A stretch of DNA of 64,000 nucleotides. It comes from an uncultured Ectothiorhodospiraceae bacterium (GTDB taxonomy: Bacteria > Pseudomonadota > Gammaproteobacteria > Nitrococcales > Nitrococcaceae). Shown here in pieces: positions 30,941 through 42,645 of the stretch. The translations under genes were made by a program, and so were the position numbers. The notes beneath the pieces are model-generated. The model ran no database searches, was not told the DNA's origin, and saw only the letters and a list, made by a program, of their open reading frames with translations. The stretch lies in assembly GCA_913055565.1 (NCBI GenBank), contig CAJXKP010000011.1, positions 1 to 64,000 of the forward strand. The letters run 5' to 3'. Every line of letters starts with the position of its first letter. Positions within the stretch are counted from its first letter, which is position 1.

Positions 30941-31738
30941 ATGCACCCAATGGTGAACATCGCCGTGCGCGCGGCGCGCGGCGCCGGCACGATCATCGCC
31001 CGGAATGCCAATCGCCTTGATCGCGTCCAGATCGAGCGCAAGGGCGACAATGATTTCGTCACGGACGTGGACCGGCAATCCGAGCAGGAGGTTATCCAGA
31101 CCCTCAAGCGTGCCTATCCCGACCACGCCATCATCGGCGAAGAATCGGGCGGCGAGGCCGACAGTGATTATGTCTGGGTCATCGACCCCCTCGACGGCAC
31201 CACTAACTTCATCCACGGCTTTCCGCACTTCGCGGTCTCCATCGCCCTGCTCTATCGCGGCAGCGTCGAGGTGGGCGTGGTTTACGACCCGACACGCGAC
31301 GAGCTGTTTACCGCCAAGCGCGGCGGCGGCGCGACGCTGGACGGGCGCCGTTTGCGCATGACCCAACGGCGCGGGCTGGAGGAGGCCATTATGGGGACCG
31401 GTTTCCCCTTCAAGTGGCCCGAGCATCTGCCCGCGTATATGGGGATGTTCGAAGACGTCCTGCGGCACAGCGGCGATATCCGGCGAACGGGCTCGGCGGC
31501 GCTGGATCTCGCCTGGCTAGCGAGTAACCGCCTGGATGGCTTCTGGGAGATTGGGCTCAACCCCTGGGATATCGCAGCGGGCACGCTATTCATTCGCGAG
31601 GCCGGTGGCATCGTCAGTGATCTCGAGGGCGGCGAGCGCCATCTCGAGCGCGGCGACGTCGCGGCCGGCAGCCCCAAGCTCATCAAGGAGCTGCTGCGCA
31701 CCATCCGGCCCCATCTCACACCGGCGCTGACGGGCTAG
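30941..31738 (+). CDS. suhB: Inositol-1-monophosphatase family protein SuhB
   Basis: Mg-dependent phosphatase fold of 265 residues. Metal ligands are visible in GEESGG (Glu67/68), the DPLDGTTNF motif (Asp82, Asp85) and the C-terminal WDIAAGTLFIREAGG block. In E. coli SuhB also binds RNA polymerase and supports rRNA antitermination. The short divergent region to trmJ holds TATAAT on the minus strand (30898-30893) and an overlapping TATACT on the plus strand (30895-30900), without clear -35 boxes. Confidence 0.95.
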   Translation: MHPMVNIAVRAARGAGTIIARNANRLDRVQIERKGDNDFVTDVDRQSEQEVIQTLKRAYPDHAIIGEESGGEADSDYVWVIDPLDGTTNFIHGFPHFAVSIALLYRGSVEVGVVYDPTRDELFTAKRGGGATLDGRRLRMTQRRGLEEAIMGTGFPFKWPEHLPAYMGMFEDVLRHSGDIRRTGSAALDLAWLASNRLDGFWEIGLNPWDIAAGTLFIREAGGIVSDLEGGERHLERGDVAAGSPKLIKELLRTIRPHLTPALTG

Positions 31739-31740
31739 GC

Positions 31741-31756
31741 CGCGGCCGGGGCCGCG
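31741..31756. terminator. GC hairpin between suhB and secF
   Basis: CGCGGC (31741-31746) and GCCGCG (31751-31756) with a CGGG loop occupy almost the whole 19-base gap between convergent genes. There is no T-run on either strand. Confidence 0.4.
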
Positions 31757-31757
31757 C

Positions 31758-32696
31758 TCAGGGCCGCTCATCTTCCTCGGCCCCCTCGCCCTCCTTCTCC
31801 GGCGGGATGAGGTCCTCCTTGGTCACGCCCATCGCCAGGACCGTGCTACCGGCGACGAAGATCGAGGAGTAGGTACCAATCAACACACCCACAAGCAGGG
31901 CCGTAGCGAAGCCGTAGATCAGTTCCCCGCCGAGGATCAGCAGCGCCAGCACGACGATGAGCGTGGTGCCCGAGGTAACGATCGTCCGACCCAGCATCTG
32001 GTTAATGGACAGGTTCATGGTCTCCTGCGGCGTGCCCTTGCGCACGACGACGAAGTTCTCGCGCACGCGATCGAAGACCACAATCGTATCGTTGAGTGAG
32101 TAACCGATGACGGCCAGCAACGCCGCCAGCACCGTGAGGTCGAAGGTTAGCTGGGTTAGGGCGAAGGCGCCCAGGGTGATAATCACGTCATGGACGATGG
32201 CCGCCACCGATGCCAGCGCAAACCGATACTCGAAGCGGAAGGCGACGTAGACCAGGATCCCGGCTAGCGCCCAGATCATGGCCATACCGCCCTTCTCCTT
32301 GAGCTCATCGCCCACCTGAGGCCCCACGAACTCGACCCGGCGCATCTCAACGCCGGGGGTCTGACCCCGCAGGATCTCCAAGACCCGATTACTCAGCTTG
32401 GCACTCTCCTGCTCGGCGGGCGGCAGGCGGATAAGCACATCCCGCGAACTACCGAAGTACTGCACCACAGCGTCGGGAAACCCTTTGCTTGCCAGGGTCG
32501 AACGAATGGTCTCCAGCTGGGCGTCCTCAGGGTAACCCACCTCGATGATGGTCCCGCCGGTAAAGTCGAGGCCGTAGTTGAGCCCCCGCAGGCCGAGGGC
32601 CGTCAGGCTAATGACCAGCAGTATCGCCGATACCACGAAGGCGATGCGCCGGCGCCCCAGGAAATCGATGCGCGTTTCCTGCTTAAAGATCTGCAT
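31758..32696 (-). CDS. secF: Protein translocase subunit SecF
   Basis: With SecD and YajC it forms the proton-driven accessory of SecYEG that completes export at the periplasmic side. It is 312 residues with an N-terminal TM helix (about 19-38), the conserved GLDFTGGT block (43-50), a periplasmic domain (about 50-135) and five more TM helices. The C-terminus is acidic (EKEGEGAEEDERP). It follows secD by 60 bases in the queA-tgt-yajC-secD-secF run and converges with suhB. Confidence 0.97.
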   Translation of the reverse strand: MQIFKQETRIDFLGRRRIAFVVSAILLVISLTALGLRGLNYGLDFTGGTIIEVGYPEDAQLETIRSTLASKGFPDAVVQYFGSSRDVLIRLPPAEQESAKLSNRVLEILRGQTPGVEMRRVEFVGPQVGDELKEKGGMAMIWALAGILVYVAFRFEYRFALASVAAIVHDVIITLGAFALTQLTFDLTVLAALLAVIGYSLNDTIVVFDRVRENFVVVRKGTPQETMNLSINQMLGRTIVTSGTTLIVVLALLILGGELIYGFATALLVGVLIGTYSSIFVAGSTVLAMGVTKEDLIPPEKEGEGAEEDERP

Positions 32697-32756
32697 CTGA
32701 GTCTATACCTCGTTGTCCGAGCCGCCCACGGCGTCCGGTCTAATAGCTAGCGGCAT

Positions 32757-34619
32757 TCAAATGGCCAGCCGGACGCGACTGCGCCCGCCATAGACCAGGG
32801 CTACCAGGGCGCGCGTGCCCATTATCGCGGTAAACATTGAGCTCACGATCCCAATGGACAGCGTTACCGCGAAGCCCTTCACGGGTCCGGTACCGAAGAC
32901 GAACAGCACCACCGCTGCGATCAGGGTGGTGATATTGGCATCGGCGATGGTGGACAGCGCCTTGCCGTAGCCGCTGGTGATCGCCGCTTGTGAGCTCGAA
33001 CCAGCCTTGAGCTCCTCACGGATGCGCTCGAAGATCAGCACATTAGCGTCCACGGCCATGCCCACGGTAAGCACGATACCGGCAATTCCCGGCAGCGTGA
33101 GCGTCGCCTGCAGTAGCGACAGTATCGACACGATCAGGATCAGATTCATGAACAGCGCCGCATTGGCGAACAGGCCGAAGACGCGATAATAGAGCACCAT
33201 GAAGGCAACTACCGCCAGGAAGCCGGCCACCACCGCGGCGAAGCCCTGATTGATATTGTCCTGCCCCAGCGTCGGTCCGATGGTGCGCTCCTCGACGATC
33301 TGCATGGGCGCGGCCAGAGAACCCGCGCGCAACAGCAGGGCCAGATCACGCGCCTCGCTCGAGCTGGCCAGGCCCGTTATACGGAACTGGCTACCGAGCA
33401 CCGCCTGGATCGTGGCGACGTTAATCACCTCCTCGACGTCGACGGACTCACGCACGACCTCGCCGCCCTGTTCGCGCACCTCGATCTCCTGATCGATGAA
33501 CACCGTGGCCATGCCGTCGCCAACGTGATCCTTGGTGAAACGCTGCATGAGATCACCACCCGCGCTATTAAGGGTGATGCTCACCTCGGGCTGGTTCGTA
33601 TCCTGCGACAAACCGGCCTGGGCGTCGGTGATGTACTCGCCGGTTAGGATCGTCTCGCGGTAGAGCGCCACATGGCCGCCATCGCGCATCGGGTAGAGGC
33701 GCGTATCCGCAGGCACCTCGGTATTGGCGCCCAGCCCCGTACCGCCCGCCGAGCGGTTTACCTCATGGAATTCCAGGGTCGCGGTGGCACCGATGATCTC
33801 CTTAGCCTGGGTGGTGTCCTGGATCCCGGGCAACTGAACCACGATACGGCCGCGGCCCTGACGCTGGATCACCGGCTCCGAGACGCCGAGCTGATTAACC
33901 CGGTTACGCAGCGTCGTAATGTTCTGCTCGACGGCATTACGCTCGATCTCGCGCTTTTGCTGATCCGATAGCGTGGCGACCAGCCAGAACGTCCCGTCAG
34001 AGGCCTCGCCTTTGAACTCCAGCTCACGGTAATCGCTACCGATTAGCGTCTCGCTGCCCGCCTCGCGCTCAGGGGCGCGATTAAACGCGACCCGCACGCC
34101 AGCGTCGGTAATCTCGACCTTCTGATAGCGGACATCGGCCTCGCGCAGGCGATTACGAAACTCCCGCTGGTAGCGCTCCAGTTGCTGGGCCACTGCGGCC
34201 TCCAGGTCCACGTCCATGAGGAAGTGGACACCACCGCGCAGGTCCAGACCCAGATACATCGGCCGCGCGTTTATGCCGCGCAGCCACGCCGGCGTCCGAT
34301 TGGCGAGGCTCATGGCGACGTTGTAGCCGCGATCCAGCGCCACGGCCACCTGATCAACGCCCTTGAGCTGGGCCTCATTGTCAGTGAGCCGCACGATGAG
34401 GCGCTCATCACGGGTTTCCGTGCCCTTGATCTCGATGTCTGCCTTTTCCAGGACATCGACGACCCGCTGGCGGGTGGCCTGGGACGGCGGCCCGGGCTCC
34501 TCGCTGGTTATCTGGAGCGCGGGGTCCGAACCGAACACATTGGGCAGGGCGTAGAGCACCCCAGCGCCCAGCGCGACCACGAGGATCAAATACTTCCACA
34601 GCGGATAGCGATTGCTCAT
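32757..34619 (-). CDS. secD: Protein translocase subunit SecD
   Basis: A 620-residue RND-like membrane protein. TM1 (about 9-27) is followed by the large periplasmic P1 domain with the GLDLRGG motif (about 124-130) and the long head region. Five C-terminal TM helices follow, with the conserved GMAVDANVLIFERIREEL segment. That segment includes the proton-relay Asp (GMAVDANV). It overlaps nothing; the gap to yajC is 23 bases. Confidence 0.97.
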   Translation of the reverse strand: MSNRYPLWKYLILVVALGAGVLYALPNVFGSDPALQITSEEPGPPSQATRQRVVDVLEKADIEIKGTETRDERLIVRLTDNEAQLKGVDQVAVALDRGYNVAMSLANRTPAWLRGINARPMYLGLDLRGGVHFLMDVDLEAAVAQQLERYQREFRNRLREADVRYQKVEITDAGVRVAFNRAPEREAGSETLIGSDYRELEFKGEASDGTFWLVATLSDQQKREIERNAVEQNITTLRNRVNQLGVSEPVIQRQGRGRIVVQLPGIQDTTQAKEIIGATATLEFHEVNRSAGGTGLGANTEVPADTRLYPMRDGGHVALYRETILTGEYITDAQAGLSQDTNQPEVSITLNSAGGDLMQRFTKDHVGDGMATVFIDQEIEVREQGGEVVRESVDVEEVINVATIQAVLGSQFRITGLASSSEARDLALLLRAGSLAAPMQIVEERTIGPTLGQDNINQGFAAVVAGFLAVVAFMVLYYRVFGLFANAALFMNLILIVSILSLLQATLTLPGIAGIVLTVGMAVDANVLIFERIREELKAGSSSQAAITSGYGKALSTIADANITTLIAAVVLFVFGTGPVKGFAVTLSIGIVSSMFTAIMGTRALVALVYGGRSRVRLAI

Positions 34620-34642
34620 GCCAGCTCCCGTAGCCGGGCCCG

Positions 34643-35020
34643 TTAGCCCTTATTGCCGCTCTTATCCTCGTCCGTACCGGGCTTATCGAGCTTCTGCTTC
34701 CACGTCCCCTTGGGCAGCACCTGATGCACCGAGCTCTTCTGGAGCCGGATCTCGACGCTATCCGCGATCTCGACGGTGACGAAATCCGTACCGATCTCAT
34801 TGATGCGCCCGAGCATGCCGCCGCTGGTTAGGACCTCGTCGCCGCGATTGAGGGCCGCGATCATCTCGCGATGCTGTTTGGCGCGCTTCTGCTGCGGTCG
34901 GATGAGCAGGAAATAGAAGATGACGCCGATCGCGATCAGGGGAAGGAATTGGAGCAGGCCACCCGCTGGGGCACCCCCGCCACCTGACTGCGCCATGGCA
35001 TCGGAAATCAGTAGGTCCAT
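34643..35020 (-). CDS. yajC: Sec translocon accessory protein YajC
   Basis: A small single-span protein of 125 residues, with a TM helix about 22-41 (LLQFLPLIAIGVIFYFLLIRPQQ) and the YajC signature RPQQKRAKQH with GDEVLTSGG. It is partner of SecDF. ATG 35020 has a GAGGAG site seven bases upstream. The charged C-terminal tail is rich in Lys/Asp. Confidence 0.96.
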   Translation of the reverse strand: MDLLISDAMAQSGGGGAPAGGLLQFLPLIAIGVIFYFLLIRPQQKRAKQHREMIAALNRGDEVLTSGGMLGRINEIGTDFVTVEIADSVEIRLQKSSVHQVLPKGTWKQKLDKPGTDEDKSGNKG

Positions 35021-35068
35021 CGAATACTCCTCGTTATCGACCGTAACGGGTCAAAGCGCGGCATTATG

Positions 35069-37215
<2,147 letters not shown>

Positions 37216-37368
37216 GGCGCTCCGTTGACTGGCCTGGGCCCACTTCTACGCGCGGGTAAGCGCCGGATGCTAGCAGCCAAGCGCCCTCCGCGCGAACGGC
37301 CGAGCGCGCTTGCGCCCCACCTATCTGGTCGAGCCCATTTCACTCGCGTATACTGCACGCCGCAGGAA

Positions 37369-37455
37369 GCCGGGATGGCGGAACTGGTAGACGCGCCGGA
37401 CTCAAAATTCGGTTCCCCTCGGGGAGTGCGGGTTCGAATCCCGCTCCCGGCACCA
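37369..37455 (+). tRNA. tRNA-Leu (anticodon CAA)
   Basis: An 87-nt class II tRNA with a long variable arm (TTCCCCTCGGGGA region). The acceptor stem GCCGGGA/TCCCGGC is complete and CCA is encoded (37453-37455). The anticodon loop C-T-CAA-A-A sits on a CCGGA/TTCGG stem. It reads UUG codons. A -10 box TATACT (37349-37354) suggests its own promoter. Confidence 0.97.
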
Positions 37456-37800
37456 TGATTATTGAACGCAGGCCGCTTCGCTCGCCCACGGGTAGCGTTC
37501 ACCCATATAACCCCTCTAGGCTGGCATATTGGCGCGTAGGAGCCGAGCCATCTCGGCGATTGCGGGCGCTCTGGGAAGGTCGCTCAGGGGCTGAGCTCCT
37601 ACTCCTACGGGCCGTGATGCCATACCGCCAGGATAATTCCGTGTTCCCCAGGGACCGCATTGCAATTGCTCTGGAATGGTCACCCAGGGTCGGCCGCTAC
37701 CGGGCGCTCATATCATACCGTAGCGGCGACGCCGTAGGAGCCGAGCCATCTCGGCGATTCGATTGCTGTCGGGACCAAGCGACTAGATGGTGACACCGCT
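37456..37800. other. 345-base intergenic region occupied by a REP-like cluster
   Basis: There is no gene between tRNA-Leu and the SNF2 helicase. The region is filled by palindromic GTAGGAGC-type elements (37535-37759) with an AT-richer spacer (about 37610-37680). The tRNA 3' end is not repeated downstream, so I see no integration site. Confidence 0.6.
37535..37759. repeat. REP/BIME-like cluster with GTAGGAGC heads
   Basis: Two direct copies of a 27-base unit lie at 37535-37561 and 37733-37759 (head CGTAGGAGC, stem CGAG/CTCG, tail GCGATT) and are identical over their full length. An inverted relative is at 37578-37602 (GTAGGAGC, TCAG/TGAG stem with a CCCC loop, CGACC tail, read on the minus strand). 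A more degenerate inverted relative is near 37690-37711 (GTAGCGGCC...GGGTGACC). Head, stem and GCGA tail match the well-known Pseudomonas-type REP format, and opposite orientation of units is BIME-like. No RAYT transposase gene is in the window. Confidence 0.8.
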
Positions 37801-40800
37801 GTGAAAGAGCTCATCCAACGCTGGCGTAGCACCCACGGTGACGACGCGATTTGGGCTCGGTTCGACGCCGCAACGCTCAGCCGCGGGCTCGATTACGCCG
37901 AGCGCGGCCTTGTGCTTGATATCATGACCGCTGGCGACAGCGTCTACGCCCGCGTCAGGGGCTCGGGGCGTCAGGTCTACTACACCCAGCTCCAGGCCCA
38001 GAGCCTGAACGCCCGACTACCCGTCCGCATCGCCTGCACCTGCCCCGTGGGGATGGGCTGCAAGCATGGCGTTGCCGCCCTTGCCGCCTATTTCGACGAG
38101 CTCGACAGCGAGGCGGGGGCGGCGCTCGCACCCGAATTGCAGCTGTGGCTCACGCATCTCGAGGGCGCCGCGGGTCAGGCCGGCGAATCACGCGCAAGCG
38201 CGGACCGGATAACCTATATCGTCAGCCGCGATGACCGGGGCCAACTGTGTGTGGACGTGTACAAAACGCGCCAACGCAAGGACGGCAGCTACGGCAAGTC
38301 CAGCCACTACCCCGGCACCGGCGACACCGGAGCGCGGTTCCTGGAACCTTCGGACCAGCGGATACTGCCCCTGGTGAACACGCCCAATAGGGAGCTGGAT
38401 CCCGCCCGCGTGCCGCTGGTCCTACGCGAGCTCACCGAGACGGGGCGCGCCCACGTCGGCAGCGTGGCCGGGCCAGCGTTGTGCCTCGGCCCGGAACGCT
38501 CGGGGCAGTTCCAGTGGCAACTCGCCGACGACGGCGATCAGCGGCTCGTTTGCCGGGTTGACGATGCCCCCTCAGCGCAAGCGGTGGCGTGCCTGCCGCC
38601 ATGGTATATCGACGCCGACACCGGTGAGGTCGGGCCGATTGCGACCGGCCTCGAGGCACGCCTGGCCCTGACCTGCCTGACGGCACCACCCGTCGCCCCG
38701 GAGGCCGTCGCCGAGGTACGCGAGCCACTGGCGCAGCTCGGGGCCGATCTACCGCTACCCGATGTCCCCGCCGAGGAGCATGTCAGCGGGGTCGCGCCGA
38801 CGCCCCAGCTGTGGCTCGGCTGGCACGCCCTGAATGATCCAACCGCCTGGCAAGCCCCCGGCGAGAGCATCGACTCGCCGGTAGCCATGCTTGCCTTCGA
38901 CTATCAAGGCCTCCAGGTTCCAGCCAGCGACAACCGGGCCCAGCCCTGCTACCAGCGCGACGGCACCCTATGGCGCATCGACCGCGATGGCGACGCCGAG
39001 AGCACGGCCTGGAAGCAGCTCGCCGCCGCCGGCCTGGACCGCTGGTATGCCAATACCGAGCCGGTGTTCATACCGCCGGAGCCCGAGCAGTGGCTGCGTA
39101 TCGTCATTAATGAGCTCCCCCGCCTGGAGGCCCAGGGCTGGCAGATCACGATGACGACCGATTTCCCCTATCGGCTGGTAACGCCGGATGACTGGCACGC
39201 CGAGATCAGCTCGGGCGAGGGCTGGTTCGATATCGCCCTCGACATCGAGATCGATGGCGAGCGCCACCCCCTGGTGCCGCTGCTGGTACAACTCATCCAA
39301 TCCCAGCCGGAGGCCATGTCCCAGGACTATCTGGACCAGATCGATCCGCAGGCGAGCCTCCTGCTGCAGCTCGATGACGGCCGGATCGTGCCAGTTCCCG
39401 CCGACCGGGTGGTACCGCTACTGCGGACCCTGGTCGAGCTCTACGACCCCAAACGCGACCCCAACGCCGCGAGCGTTCGCCTGCCCACCGCACGCGCCGC
39501 CGACCTGGCGGCTCTGGAAGAGGCCAGCGACATGACCTGGCAGGGCGATACCAGCGTCCTGGACTTCGGCCAGCGGGTCGCTCAGTTAGAGCGCATCACC
39601 CCCGCTCCGTCGCCAAGCGGCTTGCAGGCGACGCTGCGCGACTATCAGCACACCGGGGTGGGCTGGCTCCAGGCGCTGGGCGAGCAGGGGCTCGGCGGCG
39701 TGCTCGCCGATGACATGGGCCTGGGCAAGACCCTGCAGGTACTCGCCCATCTGATGCTCGAACGGGAACAGGGCCGCCTGGCCGGGCCGTGCCTGGTGGT
39801 CGCGCCGCTGTCACTGCTATTCAACTGGGAGCGTGAGGCCGAGCAGTTCGCGCCCGGGCTGCGCGTGCGCCGCCTCCACGGTCCGGGCCGCCACGCCGAT
39901 CACGAGCGCCTCGGCGACTGGGATCTGGTACTGACCACCTATAACCTCGTCGCCCGCGACATCGACGCCCTCGCCGGCACCGATTTCCATGTGGTCGTCC
40001 TCGATGAGGCCCAGGCGGTCAAGAACCCGCAGGCCAAGACGGCCCAGGCCGTTCGGCGACTAACCGCCCACCAGCGGCTATGCCTGACCGGCACACCCCT
40101 GGAGAACCACCTGGGTGATCTCTGGGCCCAGTTCGACTTCCTACTGCCCGGCCTGCTAGGTGACCGCCAGACGTTTAACCGCGTCTTCCGCCGCCCCATC
40201 GAGCGCGACGCCGACACAGCCCGCCAGGATACGCTCAAGCGCCGCATCCAGCCGTTCCTGCTGCGGCGTAGTAAGCAGGCGATCGCCCAGGAGCTGCCAC
40301 CCAAGACCGAGATGCGCCGCGAGGCCGAGCTAACCGGCGACCAACGGGATCTCTACGAGACGGTGCGCGCCTCCATGGAAACCAAAGTCCGCCAAGCCAT
40401 CGATCAGCGCGGACTGGCGCAGAGCCAGGTCGTTGTCCTGGACGCGCTGCTCAAGCTACGCCAGGTCTGTTGCGACCCGCGCCTGCTCAGCATGGAGGCC
40501 GCCAAGGGCATCCAGCACTCGGCCAAGCTCGATCTGCTGACCGGCCTCATCGATGAACTACGCCGCGAGGACCGCCGCATCCTGTTGTTCTCTCAGTTCA
40601 CCTCGATGCTGGGCCTTATCGAGCAGGCCCTGAGCGGCAGCGGCATCGATTACGTCAAGCTCACCGGCCAGACCAAAAAGCGCGAGGAGCGCGTGGCGCG
40701 CTTCCAGAACGGCGAGGTGCCGCTGTTTCTGGTCAGCCTGCGGGCCGGGGGCACGGGGCTCAACCTCACGGCCGCCGACACCGTCATCCACTACGACCCC

Positions 40801-41031
40801 TGGTGGAATCCGGCCGTCATGGATCAGGCCACGGACCGCGCCCACCGCATCGGACAAGACCAGCCCGTGTTCGCCTACCACCTCCTCACACGAGGGACCG
40901 TCGAGGAGCGGATCATGGACTTGCAGCGCCGCAAGGCGGAGCTCGGCAACTGGCTACTCGGCGGCGAGGGCGGCAACACAGCCGCCCTGGAGATGGCCGA
41001 TGTCGAGGCATTGTTCCAGCCACTGGCCTAG
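37801..41031 (+). CDS. SWIM zinc-finger SNF2/RapA-like DNA helicase-ATPase
   Basis: A 1076-residue superfamily 2 translocase. The N-terminal SWIM zinc finger has Cys79, Cys81, Cys87 and His89 (CTCPVGMGCKH). A large helicase-associated region (about 120-590) follows. The SNF2 core begins near 610: motif I DDMGLGKT (about 635-642), motif II DEAQ (about 735) and LTGTPLENHL. The C-terminal helicase lobe has SLRAGGTGLNLTAAD and motif VI DRAHRIGQ (about residue 1013-1020). Start GTG 37801 has a weak ribosome site. It probably remodels protein-DNA or polymerase-DNA complexes, but no partner gene is adjacent. It is separated by a REP cluster from tRNA-Leu. Composition is like the neighbours. Confidence 0.93.
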   Translation: MKELIQRWRSTHGDDAIWARFDAATLSRGLDYAERGLVLDIMTAGDSVYARVRGSGRQVYYTQLQAQSLNARLPVRIACTCPVGMGCKHGVAALAAYFDELDSEAGAALAPELQLWLTHLEGAAGQAGESRASADRITYIVSRDDRGQLCVDVYKTRQRKDGSYGKSSHYPGTGDTGARFLEPSDQRILPLVNTPNRELDPARVPLVLRELTETGRAHVGSVAGPALCLGPERSGQFQWQLADDGDQRLVCRVDDAPSAQAVACLPPWYIDADTGEVGPIATGLEARLALTCLTAPPVAPEAVAEVREPLAQLGADLPLPDVPAEEHVSGVAPTPQLWLGWHALNDPTAWQAPGESIDSPVAMLAFDYQGLQVPASDNRAQPCYQRDGTLWRIDRDGDAESTAWKQLAAAGLDRWYANTEPVFIPPEPEQWLRIVINELPRLEAQGWQITMTTDFPYRLVTPDDWHAEISSGEGWFDIALDIEIDGERHPLVPLLVQLIQSQPEAMSQDYLDQIDPQASLLLQLDDGRIVPVPADRVVPLLRTLVELYDPKRDPNAASVRLPTARAADLAALEEASDMTWQGDTSVLDFGQRVAQLERITPAPSPSGLQATLRDYQHTGVGWLQALGEQGLGGVLADDMGLGKTLQVLAHLMLEREQGRLAGPCLVVAPLSLLFNWEREAEQFAPGLRVRRLHGPGRHADHERLGDWDLVLTTYNLVARDIDALAGTDFHVVVLDEAQAVKNPQAKTAQAVRRLTAHQRLCLTGTPLENHLGDLWAQFDFLLPGLLGDRQTFNRVFRRPIERDADTARQDTLKRRIQPFLLRRSKQAIAQELPPKTEMRREAELTGDQRDLYETVRASMETKVRQAIDQRGLAQSQVVVLDALLKLRQVCCDPRLLSMEAAKGIQHSAKLDLLTGLIDELRREDRRILLFSQFTSMLGLIEQALSGSGIDYVKLTGQTKKREERVARFQNGEVPLFLVSLRAGGTGLNLTAADTVIHYDPWWNPAVMDQATDRAHRIGQDQPVFAYHLLTRGTVEERIMDLQRRKAELGNWLLGGEGGNTAALEMADVEALFQPLA

Positions 41032-41287
41032 TCCAACCAGTCATCCCCGGGGCGACGATCGGAGCACGCCGGACTTAACCCCAAGGTCACCGGGATGCAC
41101 GGCAATCGCGCTACTAGCCCAATCGCCTGCCGCCCATAGCACCCGCCAACCACGGCCCCCTTAATCAATCGCTAGCGGCGTTGTCACCCCAGAGATCAGC
41201 ACGCTTGCCGGATTTCGCCTTCGGTTGATCGCCACACCGTTAGCGGCTCACTGGCCGCGATGGCGGGCCCGCACCGCGGCGCCCGGA

Positions 41288-42556
41288 TCAGCGCACGTGG
41301 GCGATCTCCTGGCCGAGCATCTCGGCGGTGACCAGCACTACACCCCCTGTCGAGACGAAGAAGCGATCCCGGTCGCGTTCGCTGTCCTCACCGATAACGG
41401 TACCGGGTGGGATGCGGCAGCCCTCGTCGATGACGCAGCGCCGGATGCGGCAATCCTCGGCGATCTCGACATCGGGCAGGATCACGGCCTCCTCGACCCG
41501 TGTACCGGGCTTGAGCACCACCTGGGAGAACAGTAGCGACGAGCGCACCTCGGCCCCCTCGATAATATTGCCGCCCGAGACCATGGCGTTAATCGCCCAG
41601 CCGGGGCCACGCTGGGTGTCGATGAACTTCGCCGGCGGCAGCTGGGCCTGGTAGGTCCAGATAGGCCAGTCCTCGTCGTGGATGTTGAGCTCCGGACCGC
41701 GGCCGATGAGCTCGAGATTGGCCTGAAAGAAGGCATCGACGGTACCGACGTCGCGCCAGTAGGGCTGCTGGCCGGTCTCGGGGTCGGCGAAGGGAAACGC
41801 CATGACGCGGTCGCGCGCGATGGCGTCGGGGATAATATCCTTACCGAAATCGCGCGAGGAGTCGATGTTCTCGGCGTCGTCGCGCAGGCGCTCGAATAGA
41901 TAATCCCGATCGAAGACGTAAATGCCCATGGAGACCAGCGCCGAGTTCGGCTTGCCCGGCACGGCCTCGGGCTCATCGGGCTTCTCGGTGAAACGCAGCA
42001 CCTGGCCATCCTCGTTGACGGTCATGATGCCGAACGACCGCGCGCGCTCTCGCGGCATCTCGACGCAGCCCACCGTCATCTGGGCCCCCGACTCGACATG
42101 CCGGGCGATCATCGCGCCATAGTCCATTTTGTAGACGTGATCACCGGCCAGCACCAGTACGTAGCTAGGATCGTGCGCCTTAATGATATCGATGTTCTGG
42201 TGGACCGCGTCCGCGGTGCCGGCGAACCACAGCGGCTTGTCGAAGCGCTGCTGGGCCGGCACCACCTCGATGAACTCCCCGAACTCACCACGCAGGAATC
42301 CCCAGCCGCGCTGGATGTGTTGCAGCAGCGAGTGCGCCTTGTACTGGGTGACGACCTCGATGCGGCGAATACCGGAATTAATGCAGTTCGACAGCGGGAA
42401 ATCGATGAGCCGGAACTTGCCGCCGAAGGGCACCGCCGGCTTGGTGCGCCAGTCCGTGAGGTTGGCGAGGCGCCCGCCACGACCCCCGGCCAGGATGACG
42501 GCCAGGGTATCGCGGGTCAGGCGGCTCACAAAGCGGGGGCTATGCTCGAGAAACAT
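41288..42556 (-). CDS. glgC: Glucose-1-phosphate adenylyltransferase
   Basis: Makes ADP-glucose for glycogen. It is 422 residues. The nucleotide-binding AVILAGGRGGRL (19-30), the KPAVPFGGKFRLIDFPLSNCINSGI block with the fructose-1,6-bisphosphate-sensitive N-terminal region, the glucose-1-P site FAGTADAVHQN and the C-terminal left-handed beta-helix are present. No other glycogen gene (glgA, glgB, glgP) is in the window. It converges with the helicase across 256 bases in which I see no gene. Confidence 0.96.
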   Translation of the reverse strand: MFLEHSPRFVSRLTRDTLAVILAGGRGGRLANLTDWRTKPAVPFGGKFRLIDFPLSNCINSGIRRIEVVTQYKAHSLLQHIQRGWGFLRGEFGEFIEVVPAQQRFDKPLWFAGTADAVHQNIDIIKAHDPSYVLVLAGDHVYKMDYGAMIARHVESGAQMTVGCVEMPRERARSFGIMTVNEDGQVLRFTEKPDEPEAVPGKPNSALVSMGIYVFDRDYLFERLRDDAENIDSSRDFGKDIIPDAIARDRVMAFPFADPETGQQPYWRDVGTVDAFFQANLELIGRGPELNIHDEDWPIWTYQAQLPPAKFIDTQRGPGWAINAMVSGGNIIEGAEVRSSLLFSQVVLKPGTRVEEAVILPDVEIAEDCRIRRCVIDEGCRIPPGTVIGEDSERDRDRFFVSTGGVVLVTAEMLGQEIAHVR

Positions 42557-42645
42557 CCGGCGTCCTGGTGATGCGTGATCCTAGGGCATTGGCTACGTGC
42601 GTCTATGCGCTCAACGATACGGGCCGCAACTGGCAGTGCCAAACC

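Noticed and set aside
37369-37800. tRNA-Leu followed by repeats as an integration (att) site
   Set aside because: No copy of the tRNA 3' end was found downstream, there is no integrase gene, and the repeats are REP-like instead.
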